A stretch of DNA of 5,256 nucleotides from Clostridium sp. CAG:245. GTDB taxonomy: Bacteria > Bacillota > Clostridia > TANB77 > CAG-508. The stretch spans positions 46,482-51,737 of the forward strand of contig FR880018.1 of assembly GCA_000435175.1 (NCBI GenBank). Reading direction: 5' to 3'. The notes beneath the pieces are model-generated. The model searched no databases. It saw nothing but the letters and a program-made list of their open reading frames with translations, and was not told the DNA's origin. The first letter of the stretch is position 1. Each line of letters starts with the position of its first letter. Of this stretch, positions 1 to 5,160 are shown one piece after another. The position numbers and the translations under genes are program-made.

Positions 1-44
1 CTTTTTTAATGTCTACCCCATCAATTTTACTAGAGTCAAACATT

Positions 45-73
45 AAAGGATAGGGCAGCCGCCCTACCCCTTT
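45..73 (-). terminator. GC-rich hairpin after rpsB, possible terminator or attenuator
   Basis: The arms 45-56 and 61-73 pair around a four-base loop (AGCC, 57-60). The inner stem is six perfect pairs (TAGGGC with GCCCTA), followed by one mismatch, two G-C pairs, a bulge and three A-T pairs. It starts 35 nt after the rpsB stop on the minus strand and is the only GC-rich patch in this AT-rich gap. The run after it on the minus strand (TTTAATGTTT) is a poor U-tract, so it may be a leaky terminator, an attenuator before the next gene, or a 3'-end stabiliser. Minus-strand TTGACT at 39-34 could be a -35 element of a downstream promoter, but the best-spaced -10 (TAGACA) is weak. Confidence 0.5.
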
Positions 74-108
74 GGTATTGTTTATTAATTATTTTTATAA
101 ACTATAAA

Positions 109-897
109 TTATTCAGCATCGCTAGCTGCTTCAACTACTTCTTCCATATCTGTTGGAGTTGTAGCTTCTTCTGTCTCCATAGCATCTTCAGAATCTGATG
201 TAACTTCTAGAGTTTCTCCTTGTCTACCTTCGATTACTGCATTAGCCATTGTATCAGCTATTAATTTAACTGCTCTTATAGCATCATCATTTCCTGGGAT
301 AACGTAATCAACATCATCTGGGTTGCAGTTTGTGTCGATTAATCCTATTGTAGGAATATTTAATTTTTTAGCTTCTAATATAGCATTTCTTTCTTTTTTA
401 GGATCTACTATGAATAAAACTCCAGGCATTTCTTTCATGTTTTTGATTCCACCTAGATTTTTCTCTAGTTTATCCATTTCTTTCTTTAAAAGAATAACTT
501 CTTTCTTAGGTAATACTTCGAAAGTTCCGTCTTCTTCCATTTTTTCTAATTGATTTAATCTTTCAATTCTCTTTTCGATTGTAGCAAAGTTTGTAAGCAT
601 TCCACCTAACCATCTTTGGTTAACGTAGTACATACCACATTTTTCAGCTGCTTCTTTCATGCAGTCTTGAGCTTGTTTCTTTGTTCCTACAAATAGAACT
701 GTTTTTCCTTCTTCAGCTTGCTCTTTTAAGAAAGCATAAGCCTCGTCTAATTTTTTTGATGTTTTTTGTAAATCGATGATGTGAATTCCGTTTCTAGCTT
801 GGAATATATATTCAGCCATTCTAGGATCCCATCTTCTTGTTTGATGTCCAAAATGAACACCTGCTTCTAGTAATTGTTTCATTGCAACTACTGCCAT
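109..897 (-). CDS. rpsB: 30S ribosomal protein S2
   Basis: S2 is a protein of the 30S subunit, bound between head and body on the solvent side and needed, with S1 where present, for mRNA engagement. The 262-residue product opens with the conserved block containing MKQLLEAGVHFGHQTRRW (from residue 6). It then shows NGIHIIDLQKT (36-46), VLFVGTKKQA (67-76), the RWLGGMLTNF block (95-104) and PGVLFIVDPKKE with IPTIGLIDTNCNP downstream (158-193), all typical of S2. It is somewhat longer than usual (about 240-250) because of an acidic low-complexity tail, residues about 229-262. The ATG at 897 is favoured by an AAAGGAGG Shine-Dalgarno (GGAGG at 910-906) eight bases upstream; Met6 lacks one. It has its own promoter and leader. 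The standard neighbour tsf must lie left of the window if it is present at all. Confidence 0.98.
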   Translation of the reverse strand: MAVVAMKQLLEAGVHFGHQTRRWDPRMAEYIFQARNGIHIIDLQKTSKKLDEAYAFLKEQAEEGKTVLFVGTKKQAQDCMKEAAEKCGMYYVNQRWLGGMLTNFATIEKRIERLNQLEKMEEDGTFEVLPKKEVILLKKEMDKLEKNLGGIKNMKEMPGVLFIVDPKKERNAILEAKKLNIPTIGLIDTNCNPDDVDYVIPGNDDAIRAVKLIADTMANAVIEGRQGETLEVTSDSEDAMETEEATTPTDMEEVVEAASDAE

Positions 898-1021
898 TTT
901 TTGTTCCTCCTTTTAGTTTTTACCCTCCACAAATCTTTAGCATTTAAAAGAACCTTTGTATTTAAATAGATTTTACAAAAGCACTGCTTTTAAACTGGAA
1001 TTTGTGTGCGTATTTTTAACA
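898..1021 (-). promoter_or_regulatory. rpsB 5' leader with potential secondary structure
   Basis: The predicted transcript start near 1021 leaves an untranslated leader of about 120 nt. On the minus strand CACAAAT (1006-1000) can pair with ATTTGTG (934-928), enclosing about 65 nt. That interval includes a compact hairpin, AAAAGC/GCTTTT with a 3-nt loop (991-977). Just after the closing stem is a second Shine-Dalgarno-like GGAGGG (928-923) that is followed by no start codon, and then the real GGAGG at 910-906. Many ribosomal protein genes are autoregulated through structured leaders. That S2 binds here is inference; I do not recognise a named leader family. Confidence 0.4.
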
Positions 1022-1027
1022 GAAACT

Positions 1028-1057
1028 ATTATATCACAACAAATAGCTAGAAATCAA
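1028..1057 (-). promoter_or_regulatory. Sigma-A-type promoter of rpsB, extended -10
   Basis: On the minus strand TTGATT (1057-1052) is followed after 18 nt by TATAAT (1033-1028). TGA directly precedes TATAAT and forms a TGn extended -10, which compensates for the imperfect -35. The predicted start is near 1021. Confidence 0.75.
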
Positions 1058-1076
1058 GCTTTTTTTGAAATTTTAA

Positions 1077-1128
1077 GTTTTCTCACATTTTTAGAAGGTT
1101 TTCGACGGTGTTTTATCACATTTTTAGA
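1077..1128. repeat. Pair of 19-bp direct repeats
   Basis: Positions 1077-1095 and 1110-1128 match at 18 of 19 bases (GTTTT[C/A]TCACATTTTTAGA), offset by 33 bp, about three helical turns. Shorter relatives of the core ACATTTTT(A)GA occur at 1157-1167 and 1187-1198, giving four similar sites spaced 33, 39 and 30 bp on the same strand. They lie just upstream of the rpsB promoter (minus strand) and upstream of the plus-strand gene, so they could bind a regulator. The T-rich composition makes part of the similarity possible by chance; the long pair is the solid observation. Confidence 0.6.
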
Positions 1129-1240
1129 TTTTTTATAACTATTTTTTTCATTTTCTACATTTTTTGATTTTTCTATTTATATTTTGACATTTTTATGATA
1201 GAATTCTTTTGAAATTAATATTTTTCATAGGAGGTAACAA

Positions 1241-1516
1241 ATGAATTTAAATAGATGTGAACGTTGTGGAAGCTTTTTTGCTTCAAAAAACTCAGTATGC
1301 CCTAATTGTCAATCTAAAGATGAACATGAAATAAACCATTTAAAAACTTTTTTAAGTGAGGCCGATTCTTCTGTAACTGTTGAATCTTTAGCAGAATCTA
1401 CTGGAGTTTCTTTAAAAAATGTAAATAGATTTTTACAAGATAAAAATGTATACACTACTTTAACAAACTTAGGATTAAACTCAGAAGCAAACAAAATACA
1501 CAATATTTCCTTATAA
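1241..1516 (+). CDS. Small zinc-ribbon/HTH-like protein, YvyF (flagellar-operon protein) family resemblance
   Basis: This 91-residue protein has an N-terminal four-cysteine zinc ribbon, C6-x2-C9 and C20-x2-C23, the second pair within VCPNC. Next is a stretch rich in charged residues (24-45), then VTVESLAESTGVSLKNVNRFLQD, residues about 45-67, which reads like a helix-turn-helix (helix, TGVS turn, recognition helix). The same order, zinc ribbon followed by 'EeVSeaTGVe...fI', is seen in Bacillus YvyF and the related flagellar-operon proteins, whose biochemical role is poorly known. No flagellar gene is in view, so a regulatory role is only inferred. The ATG is fixed by AGGAGGT at 1229-1235. It is the only plus-strand gene here, divergent from rpsB and convergent with pdp. 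The family call is from memory of the pattern, not an alignment. Confidence 0.85.
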   Translation: MNLNRCERCGSFFASKNSVCPNCQSKDEHEINHLKTFLSEADSSVTVESLAESTGVSLKNVNRFLQDKNVYTTLTNLGLNSEANKIHNISL

Positions 1517-1523
1517 AAATATG

Positions 1524-1625
1524 AAAAAAATATCATTTTATAAAAAGAGACTGGAAGTGCACTTTTTGAAGGCTAAATAGCCCGACCTAGCACGACATGT
1601 TGAGTTTTATAAAATGATATCTTTT
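1524..1625. terminator. Bidirectional terminator region: 16-bp inverted repeat around a 59-nt structured core
   Basis: ATATCATTTTATAAAA at 1530-1545 is the exact reverse complement of 1605-1620. Flanking A-runs (1524-1530) and T-runs (1622-1626) extend the pairing past one mismatch and supply a U-tract for either strand. It lies between the convergent ends of the zinc-ribbon gene (stop at 1516) and pdp (stop at 1632), as expected for a shared terminator. The loop is unusually long: 59 nt (1546-1604) and less AT-rich than its surroundings. It can fold further, with GTGC 1557-1560 pairing with GCAC 1590-1593 and GGCT 1571-1574 with AGCC 1579-1582 around AAAT. A plain terminator would have a short loop, so this may be a small repeat element or a structured RNA that also terminates. 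Confidence 0.65.
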
Positions 1626-1631
1626 TGTAGT

Positions 1632-2933
1632 TTATTCAATTATTTCAATTATATCTGCAACTTTTTCCACATTTTGTTCACCTATTTCATATGTTTGTTG
1701 CAATTTTTCTACGGCTTCTCTGCCTTTTTGTTCATCGTCGGCATATATGTATGCTATTGTTTCCCCCTGTTCCACTTGGCATCCCACTTTTTTTAGTAGT
1801 TCTATTCCAACGGCATAGTCTATGTTATCTTCTTTTTTCATTCTGCCTGCACCTAAATGCATTGCTATTTTTCCTACTTTTTCTGCATTTAGTTTTTGTA
1901 CATATCCAGTCTTTACCGCTTCTACTGGCATTTTATATTTAGCCTTTGTAAATTTTTCTGTATTTTCTATGTAGCTAATATCTCCACCTTGATTTTCAAC
2001 TAATTGCAAGAATTTTCTATATGCTTCTCCATTTGATATTACCTGCTCAATTTTTTCTTTATTTTCTTGAATGTTATCGCCTTTTCCATCTAGTTTTAAT
2101 ATATAAGCGCCTAATTCTAATACAACATTTTTTACATCGTCTTGCATATTGCCTTTTAAAGCTTCTATTGCTTCTATAACTTCAAGTGTATTTCCCACCA
2201 TAGTTCCTAAAGGTTGGTCCATGTTTGTTATTATACATACAGTCTCTTTATTTGCTAGCTTTCCAATGTCAATCATGGTCTTAGACAATTCTCTTGCTTC
2301 TCCCACTGTTTTCATGAATGCACCGCTTCCACAAGTTACATCTAGAACTATTTTATTTGCTCCTGCTGCAATTTTCTTGCTCATTATACTAGAGCTTATT
2401 AGTGGAATATTAGCAGTACAACTAATTGTATCTCTTAAAGCATACAATTTTTTATCTGCTGGAGCTAAGTTTAGTGTTTGACCAATCAAACTTATCCCAA
2501 TTTTCTTTACATTTTCTATAAATTCATCAATTCCAATCTCTGTTCTATATCCCGGAATTGCTTCTAGTTTATCCTTTGTACCACCAGTTGCTCCCAGTCC
2601 TCTTCCAGACATCTTAGCAACTTTTACGCCTAACGCTGCAACTATTGGCATTAGTATTAATGTGATTTTATCTCCAATTCCACCTGTGCTATGTTTATCT
2701 ACAACCTCTCCAATATCTGATAAATCTAATACATCTCCAGAATATGCCATGGCTAAAGCTAAATTAGTTGTCTCTTCTTTTGTCATTCCATTTATGTAAA
2801 TTGCCATAACTAAAGCAGCAGCTTGGTAATCTGGTATGCTACCATCAGTATATCCTTTTACAAAAAATTCAATCTCTTCTTTATTTAATTCTTTCGCATC
2901 TCTCTTTTTTTCAATTATATCTAAAATGTTCAT
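1632..2933 (-). CDS. pdp: Pyrimidine-nucleoside (thymidine/uridine) phosphorylase
   Basis: A cytoplasmic nucleoside-salvage enzyme that splits thymidine, deoxyuridine or uridine with phosphate into the base and (deoxy)ribose-1-phosphate. The 433-residue length is normal for the family. Visible landmarks are the GYTDGSIPDYQ helix (27-37), the phosphate-binding KHSTGG (80-85) and the family signature SGRGLGATGGTKDKLE (109-124). The substrate residues equivalent to E. coli thymidine phosphorylase are all present: Arg167 (in LYALRD), Ser182 and Lys186 (in SSIMSKK). The C-terminal alpha/beta domain, with HLGAGRMKKEDNID (359-372) and the GIELLKKVG stretch, is intact. It resembles Bacillus Pdp more than DeoA, hence the symbol; substrate range cannot be settled by eye. 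The start is 15 nt after the rnhB stop, and its AGAGGA Shine-Dalgarno lies at the end of rnhB, so the two genes are co-transcribed and probably translationally coupled. It ends at the 1530-1620 terminator. Confidence 0.96.
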   Translation of the reverse strand: MNILDIIEKKRDAKELNKEEIEFFVKGYTDGSIPDYQAAALVMAIYINGMTKEETTNLALAMAYSGDVLDLSDIGEVVDKHSTGGIGDKITLILMPIVAALGVKVAKMSGRGLGATGGTKDKLEAIPGYRTEIGIDEFIENVKKIGISLIGQTLNLAPADKKLYALRDTISCTANIPLISSSIMSKKIAAGANKIVLDVTCGSGAFMKTVGEARELSKTMIDIGKLANKETVCIITNMDQPLGTMVGNTLEVIEAIEALKGNMQDDVKNVVLELGAYILKLDGKGDNIQENKEKIEQVISNGEAYRKFLQLVENQGGDISYIENTEKFTKAKYKMPVEAVKTGYVQKLNAEKVGKIAMHLGAGRMKKEDNIDYAVGIELLKKVGCQVEQGETIAYIYADDEQKGREAVEKLQQTYEIGEQNVEKVADIIEIIE

Positions 2934-2948
2934 TTCTTTCTTCCTCTT

Positions 2949-3575
2949 TTATACAAAATGTTTAATAAACGATTCCCTATGTAAAGGGCATGGTCCATAT
3001 TCTTTTAATGCTTTTATGTGTTCTGCAGTACCATATCCTTTGTGTTTTGCAAACCCATATTGAGGATATATTTCATCCCACTGTCTCATAATTCTATCCC
3101 TTGTAACCTTTGCAATTATTGAAGCTGCAGATATTGAATAGCATTTAGCATCTCCCTTTATAATAGACTGATATGGTATCCCGTCAGTATCTATTTTTGT
3201 TAATGCATCTACTATTATCAAATCTGGTCTTGGATTAAGCTCTTTTACAGCCATTGTAAGCCCTTCCTTAGTAGCATTTAGAATATTAATTCTATCAATT
3301 TCTTTTTGGTCTATAATTCCAACACCATAACTAATAGCTTCTTTTGTTATAATTTCATATAGTTCTTCTCTCTTCTTTTCCGATACCTTTTTAGAATCAT
3401 TCACTCCTTCAATCATAGAATTTCTTGGCATTATTGCTGCAGCAATTACAACAGGTCCTGCAAGAGGTCCACGCCCTGCTTCATCTATCCCACATATATA
3501 TTCTACTCCAGAATTATGAATTTCTTCCTCTATTGCTTTTAGTTGAATTAATCGTTGTTCTTCTTTTTCCTTCAT
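2949..3575 (-). CDS. rnhB: Ribonuclease HII
   Basis: RNase HII cuts the RNA strand of RNA-DNA hybrids and nicks at single ribonucleotides embedded in DNA, starting ribonucleotide excision repair. Numbered from the start chosen here (208 residues, normal length), it has GIDEAGRGPLAGPV (29-42) with catalytic Asp31 and Glu32 and the GRG motif that reads the ribonucleotide junction. It also has NDSKK (59-63), VDA with catalytic Asp123, KGD with catalytic Asp142, SAASIIAKVTRD (149-160), the HKGYGT block (178-183) with the conserved Tyr181, and the C-terminal HRESF. The complete DEDD set indicates an active enzyme. The frame is open back to a TTG/ATG at 3653-3648, but that start lacks a Shine-Dalgarno and would read through a 12-bp inverted repeat. 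The ATG at 3575 has AGAGG eight bases upstream and gives the usual N-terminus. It is followed 15 nt later by pdp. Confidence 0.95.
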   Translation of the reverse strand: MKEKEEQRLIQLKAIEEEIHNSGVEYICGIDEAGRGPLAGPVVIAAAIMPRNSMIEGVNDSKKVSEKKREELYEIITKEAISYGVGIIDQKEIDRINILNATKEGLTMAVKELNPRPDLIIVDALTKIDTDGIPYQSIIKGDAKCYSISAASIIAKVTRDRIMRQWDEIYPQYGFAKHKGYGTAEHIKALKEYGPCPLHRESFIKHFV

Positions 3576-3583
3576 TCTATTTT

Positions 3584-3590
3584 CCTCTCT
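3584..3590 (-). promoter_or_regulatory. Ribosome binding site fixing the rnhB start
   Basis: Minus-strand AGAGAGG (3590-3584) ends eight bases before the ATG at 3575-3573. The alternative upstream starts at 3653 (TTG) and 3650 (ATG) are preceded by AT-rich sequence with no GGAG-like motif, so this site decides for the 208-residue form. Confidence 0.75.
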
Positions 3591-3603
3591 TAGTATAACT
3601 ATT

Positions 3604-3636
3604 AATAGAGACAATCTCTTACTAATTGTCTCTATT
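3604..3636 (-). other. 12-bp perfect inverted repeat between the HEPN gene and rnhB
   Basis: AATAGAGACAAT (3604-3615) and its exact reverse complement (3625-3636) flank a 9-nt loop (3616-3624). It lies in the 64-nt gap between the HEPN stop (3640) and the rnhB ATG (3575). On the minus strand it is followed by AATAGTTATAC, which is not a U-tract, so it is a poor intrinsic terminator. An RNA-processing or stabilising hairpin, a partial attenuator or an operator is more likely. I found no convincing promoter between it and rnhB: the TATACT at 3597-3592 sits almost on the ribosome binding site and has no -35 at normal distance. Confidence 0.7.
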
Positions 3637-3639
3637 TCT

Positions 3640-4035
3640 TTAATTTTCATCAATATATTTATCTACTAGTTCAATTAGTTCTTCTGCTGTTTTTAATTGT
3701 TCATTTGTCTTATCGGCATCCACAATAAATTCATCATCATAGTCACTATCTTCTCTAATTGCACTTGCATTTTGAATTTTTCTTCCCATCATTCTTGGAA
3801 AAATCTCTTTATTTATATAATTTTTATTAAAATACGCAAGCACATCTTTATGTCTTTTAAAATCAATCGGTTCAAGTGCTAACACAGCTTTAATGCTATG
3901 AAATATTGAATAATATGCTCTGTTATTTGCTGATTTATAGAAGTTTTTATCGTACAATAATTTTCCAGCTTCTAAATCTTCTTTTGCCTGCTCTAATCTA
4001 TGTTTTGCAAGTTCTTTAGATATTTTCTGCACCAC
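3640..4035 (-). CDS. HEPN-domain protein, partner of the upstream nucleotidyltransferase
   Basis: This 131-residue all-helical protein has the HEPN hallmarks of the family often paired with minimal nucleotidyltransferases. These are a first helix (about 8-28) ending in LLYDKNFYKSA, then the signature NRAYYSIFHSIKAVL (38-52), FKRHKDVLAYFNKNYI (59-74) and a late SAIREDSDYDD segment (91-101). HEPN proteins are frequently RNases with an R-x4-6-H motif. Here R39-x6-H46 fits the spacing but lies in the early helix, and the usual late position has R94-x4-Y99, so nuclease activity is uncertain. In known type VII toxin-antitoxin systems HepT is the toxin and is silenced by AMPylation from MntA. The start is GTG at 4035 (AAGGAG nine bases upstream), overlapping the MNT gene by 20 nt, which implies coupled translation. 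GTG at 4032 is an alternative start. Confidence 0.88.
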   Translation of the reverse strand: MVQKISKELAKHRLEQAKEDLEAGKLLYDKNFYKSANNRAYYSIFHSIKAVLALEPIDFKRHKDVLAYFNKNYINKEIFPRMMGRKIQNASAIREDSDYDDEFIVDADKTNEQLKTAEELIELVDKYIDEN

Positions 4036-4378
4036 TCAAAACCACTCCTTCTCTCTGAACATTCATATAAAATGGTAATGCCTTTAACCAATATTCAAAT
4101 TTTTCTATGTTTTTTACTAACGGAGAAATCATTACTTCAAAGTTTGTATCAAATTCTATATCAAATGCTATATTAGATACTAATTCTCTATATTCTATTA
4201 TTTCTTCGTTTGTTAAATCTGTAAGTATCATTATATCTATATCCGAGTTTTCGTTGTAATCTCCTCTAGCATAAGAGCCATATAGTATAATCTTCTTTAC
4301 TCTTTTTCCTAGCAATTTATTTACTCGATCTATAAATTCTTGAATTATTTTTTCTGTACTTTGTGGTATATTGGGCAT
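4016..4378 (-). CDS. Minimal nucleotidyltransferase (MNT, MntA-like)
   Basis: This 120-residue protein of the DNA polymerase beta-type nucleotidyltransferase superfamily is essentially only the catalytic fold. KKIILYGSYARGD (28-40) leads into NSDIDIMIL (44-52), giving the exact G-S-x10-D-x-D motif: Gly34, Ser35, Asp46 and Asp48. A third acidic residue is probably Glu81 in FEVMISP (80-86). The tail LPFYMNVQREGV (101-112) is common in this subfamily. In MntA/HepT pairs the MNT transfers AMP from ATP to the HEPN partner and acts as antitoxin; that role is inferred here from the motif and the adjacent HEPN gene. The ATG at 4378 has AGGTGG six bases upstream and a strong promoter just before it. 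The 3' end overlaps the HEPN gene by 20 nt. Antitoxin first, then HEPN, is the observed order. Confidence 0.92.
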   Translation of the reverse strand: MPNIPQSTEKIIQEFIDRVNKLLGKRVKKIILYGSYARGDYNENSDIDIMILTDLTNEEIIEYRELVSNIAFDIEFDTNFEVMISPLVKNIEKFEYWLKALPFYMNVQREGVVLSGAENI

Positions 4379-4411
4379 TTTAATCCACCTACACTTTCTT
4401 ATTCTGCATAT

Positions 4412-4439
4412 ATTATATCATAACTAATAGCTTTTTCAA
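4412..4439 (-). promoter_or_regulatory. Sigma-A-type promoter of the MNT-HEPN-rnhB-pdp unit
   Basis: Minus-strand TTGAAA (4439-4434) is followed after 16 nt by TATAAT (4417-4412), preceded by TGA as an extended -10. The predicted start near 4405 gives a short leader of about 27 nt before the ATG at 4378. It is the only well-formed promoter I see for the four genes below it. Confidence 0.75.
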
Positions 4440-4503
4440 GTAGTTATTTTAACCGTCTCTGATAAAAAACAATCTTTTATTTTTTGCTTAAATTTCTATA
4501 GTT

Positions 4504-5058
4504 CTAGCCTTCATCATTCTTTTCATTTTCATTATTTTTTTCTGTTGTTTCTTCAATAACATTGTCATTTTCAGAAGTTGTATTCTCATCATCTTTCTTA
4601 TTTATATCAGTTAATTTGTACAATACCTCGTCATCAGATTTATTATATCCTTTTGTATCTATTACTTCATATGTATTATAATTAATTAAGAAATAACTGC
4701 CATCGTAATTTGTAATTTCTAGCCCAGCTTCTGCCAAATTTTCGTCTTGCAAAACATAATATTTATCGTATTCTTCTTCTGAAATTATATTCTTAGCAAG
4801 AAAATCTTTAATTATTTCGTTATCTTGCATCTCGCTAATTTTAGTACCAAGATATTTCTTTTCTTCTCCTTTTACGGTCTGTTTATCAATATAGTCTTTT
4901 AATTTCCATTGAACTTGTAACATATCAGTTCTTATAGTTTCTGCTTTTACTTCTCTATATTTTTTGCGTGTAAAATACACAGCAGTTGCAACCACAACCA
5001 CTATTAAAACCACCATCAAAATTAATTTTATTATTCCCATACCATTGTTCTTTTTCAT
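4504..5058 (-). CDS. Membrane-anchored protein with type IV pilin/pseudopilin-like N-terminus
   Basis: This 184-residue protein is of unknown specific function. Residues 1-6 (MKKNNG) are followed by a hydrophobic helix, about 9-29, and then a basic, probably helical stretch (RKKYREVKAETIRTDM). This is the layout of a prepilin with an N-terminal anchor and long alpha helix. Aligning Gly6 with a prepilin cleavage glycine puts MGIIKL over the canonical FTLIEL, so the normally conserved Glu5 is Lys11. The middle (about 67-150) has YLGTKISEM, YYVLQDENLAEAGL and GSYFLINYNTYEVIDTKGY. That pattern recalls pilin-like proteins of Clostridia in which a beta-sheet follows the helix. The end, about 154-184, is an Asn/Glu/Asp-rich disordered tail. 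It could equally be a plain signal-anchor protein; positive charge on both sides of the helix leaves topology unclear. The ATG is supported by GAGGAG eight bases upstream. It stands alone, with its own promoter and no pilus-assembly gene in view. Confidence 0.85.
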   Translation of the reverse strand: MKKNNGMGIIKLILMVVLIVVVVATAVYFTRKKYREVKAETIRTDMLQVQWKLKDYIDKQTVKGEEKKYLGTKISEMQDNEIIKDFLAKNIISEEEYDKYYVLQDENLAEAGLEITNYDGSYFLINYNTYEVIDTKGYNKSDDEVLYKLTDINKKDDENTTSENDNVIEETTEKNNENEKNDEG

Positions 5059-5116
5059 TTCTAATGCTCCTCATAAATGTTATGTCTATTTAACTTTTCT
5101 CGTATAAACTTTGTTT

Positions 5117-5145
5117 ATTATATTTTATTTAAGCCTAGCAGTCAA
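5117..5145 (-). promoter_or_regulatory. Sigma-A-type promoter of the pilin-like gene
   Basis: Minus-strand TTGACT (5145-5140), a 17-nt spacer and TATAAT (5122-5117): one mismatch from consensus at ideal spacing. The start near 5110 leaves a leader of about 50 nt. A second, weaker candidate lies just upstream: TAGACT (5184-5179), 17 nt, TATACT (5161-5156). It overlaps the tandem repeat at 5161-5182. Confidence 0.8.
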
Positions 5146-5160
5146 GAGTTTTGGCAGTAT

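Larger units (their letters stand above)
898..1240. other. 343-nt divergent intergenic region between rpsB and the zinc-ribbon gene
   Basis: This AT-rich gap contains, from left to right, the rpsB leader and promoter (898-1057), two near-identical 19-bp direct repeats (1077-1128), two weaker related motifs (1157 and 1187), and the ribosome binding site of the plus-strand gene (AGGAGGT, 1229-1235). A plus-strand TTGACA lies at 1184-1189 and -10-like TATGAT/TAGAAT at 1194-1204, but their spacing does not make a normal sigma-A promoter, so the plus-strand promoter is unresolved. The open frame at 956-1138 has no ribosome binding site and crosses the rpsB promoter, so I do not call a gene. No RNA gene is recognisable. 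Confidence 0.7.

Noticed and set aside
1110..1120. TTATCACA as a DnaA box
   Set aside because: It lacks one base of the TTATCCACA consensus, there is no cluster of true boxes, and there is no dnaA or dnaN context.
956..1138. 60-codon open frame on the plus strand in the rpsB divergent gap
   Set aside because: It starts at TTG without a ribosome binding site, runs through the rpsB leader and promoter on the opposite strand, and its Phe/Leu-rich product reflects T-rich DNA.
1184..1204. Plus-strand promoter TTGACA with TATGAT or TAGAAT for the zinc-ribbon gene
   Set aside because: The spacers are 4 and 9 nt, far from the 16-18 required, and no other -35 or -10 at the correct distance is convincing.
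1560..1600. Minus-strand CGTGCTAGGTCGGG resembles the 5' end of Bacillota signal recognition particle RNA
   Set aside because: The match is about 14 bases only. The conserved SRP tetraloop and receptor-binding segment are absent and the remaining sequence does not fit, so this is chance or at most a fragment.
4440..4503. AT-only hairpin (ATAAAA/TTTTAT) as terminator of the pilin-like gene
   Set aside because: The stem is six A-T pairs without G-C content, easily expected by chance in this composition, so termination there is not supported.
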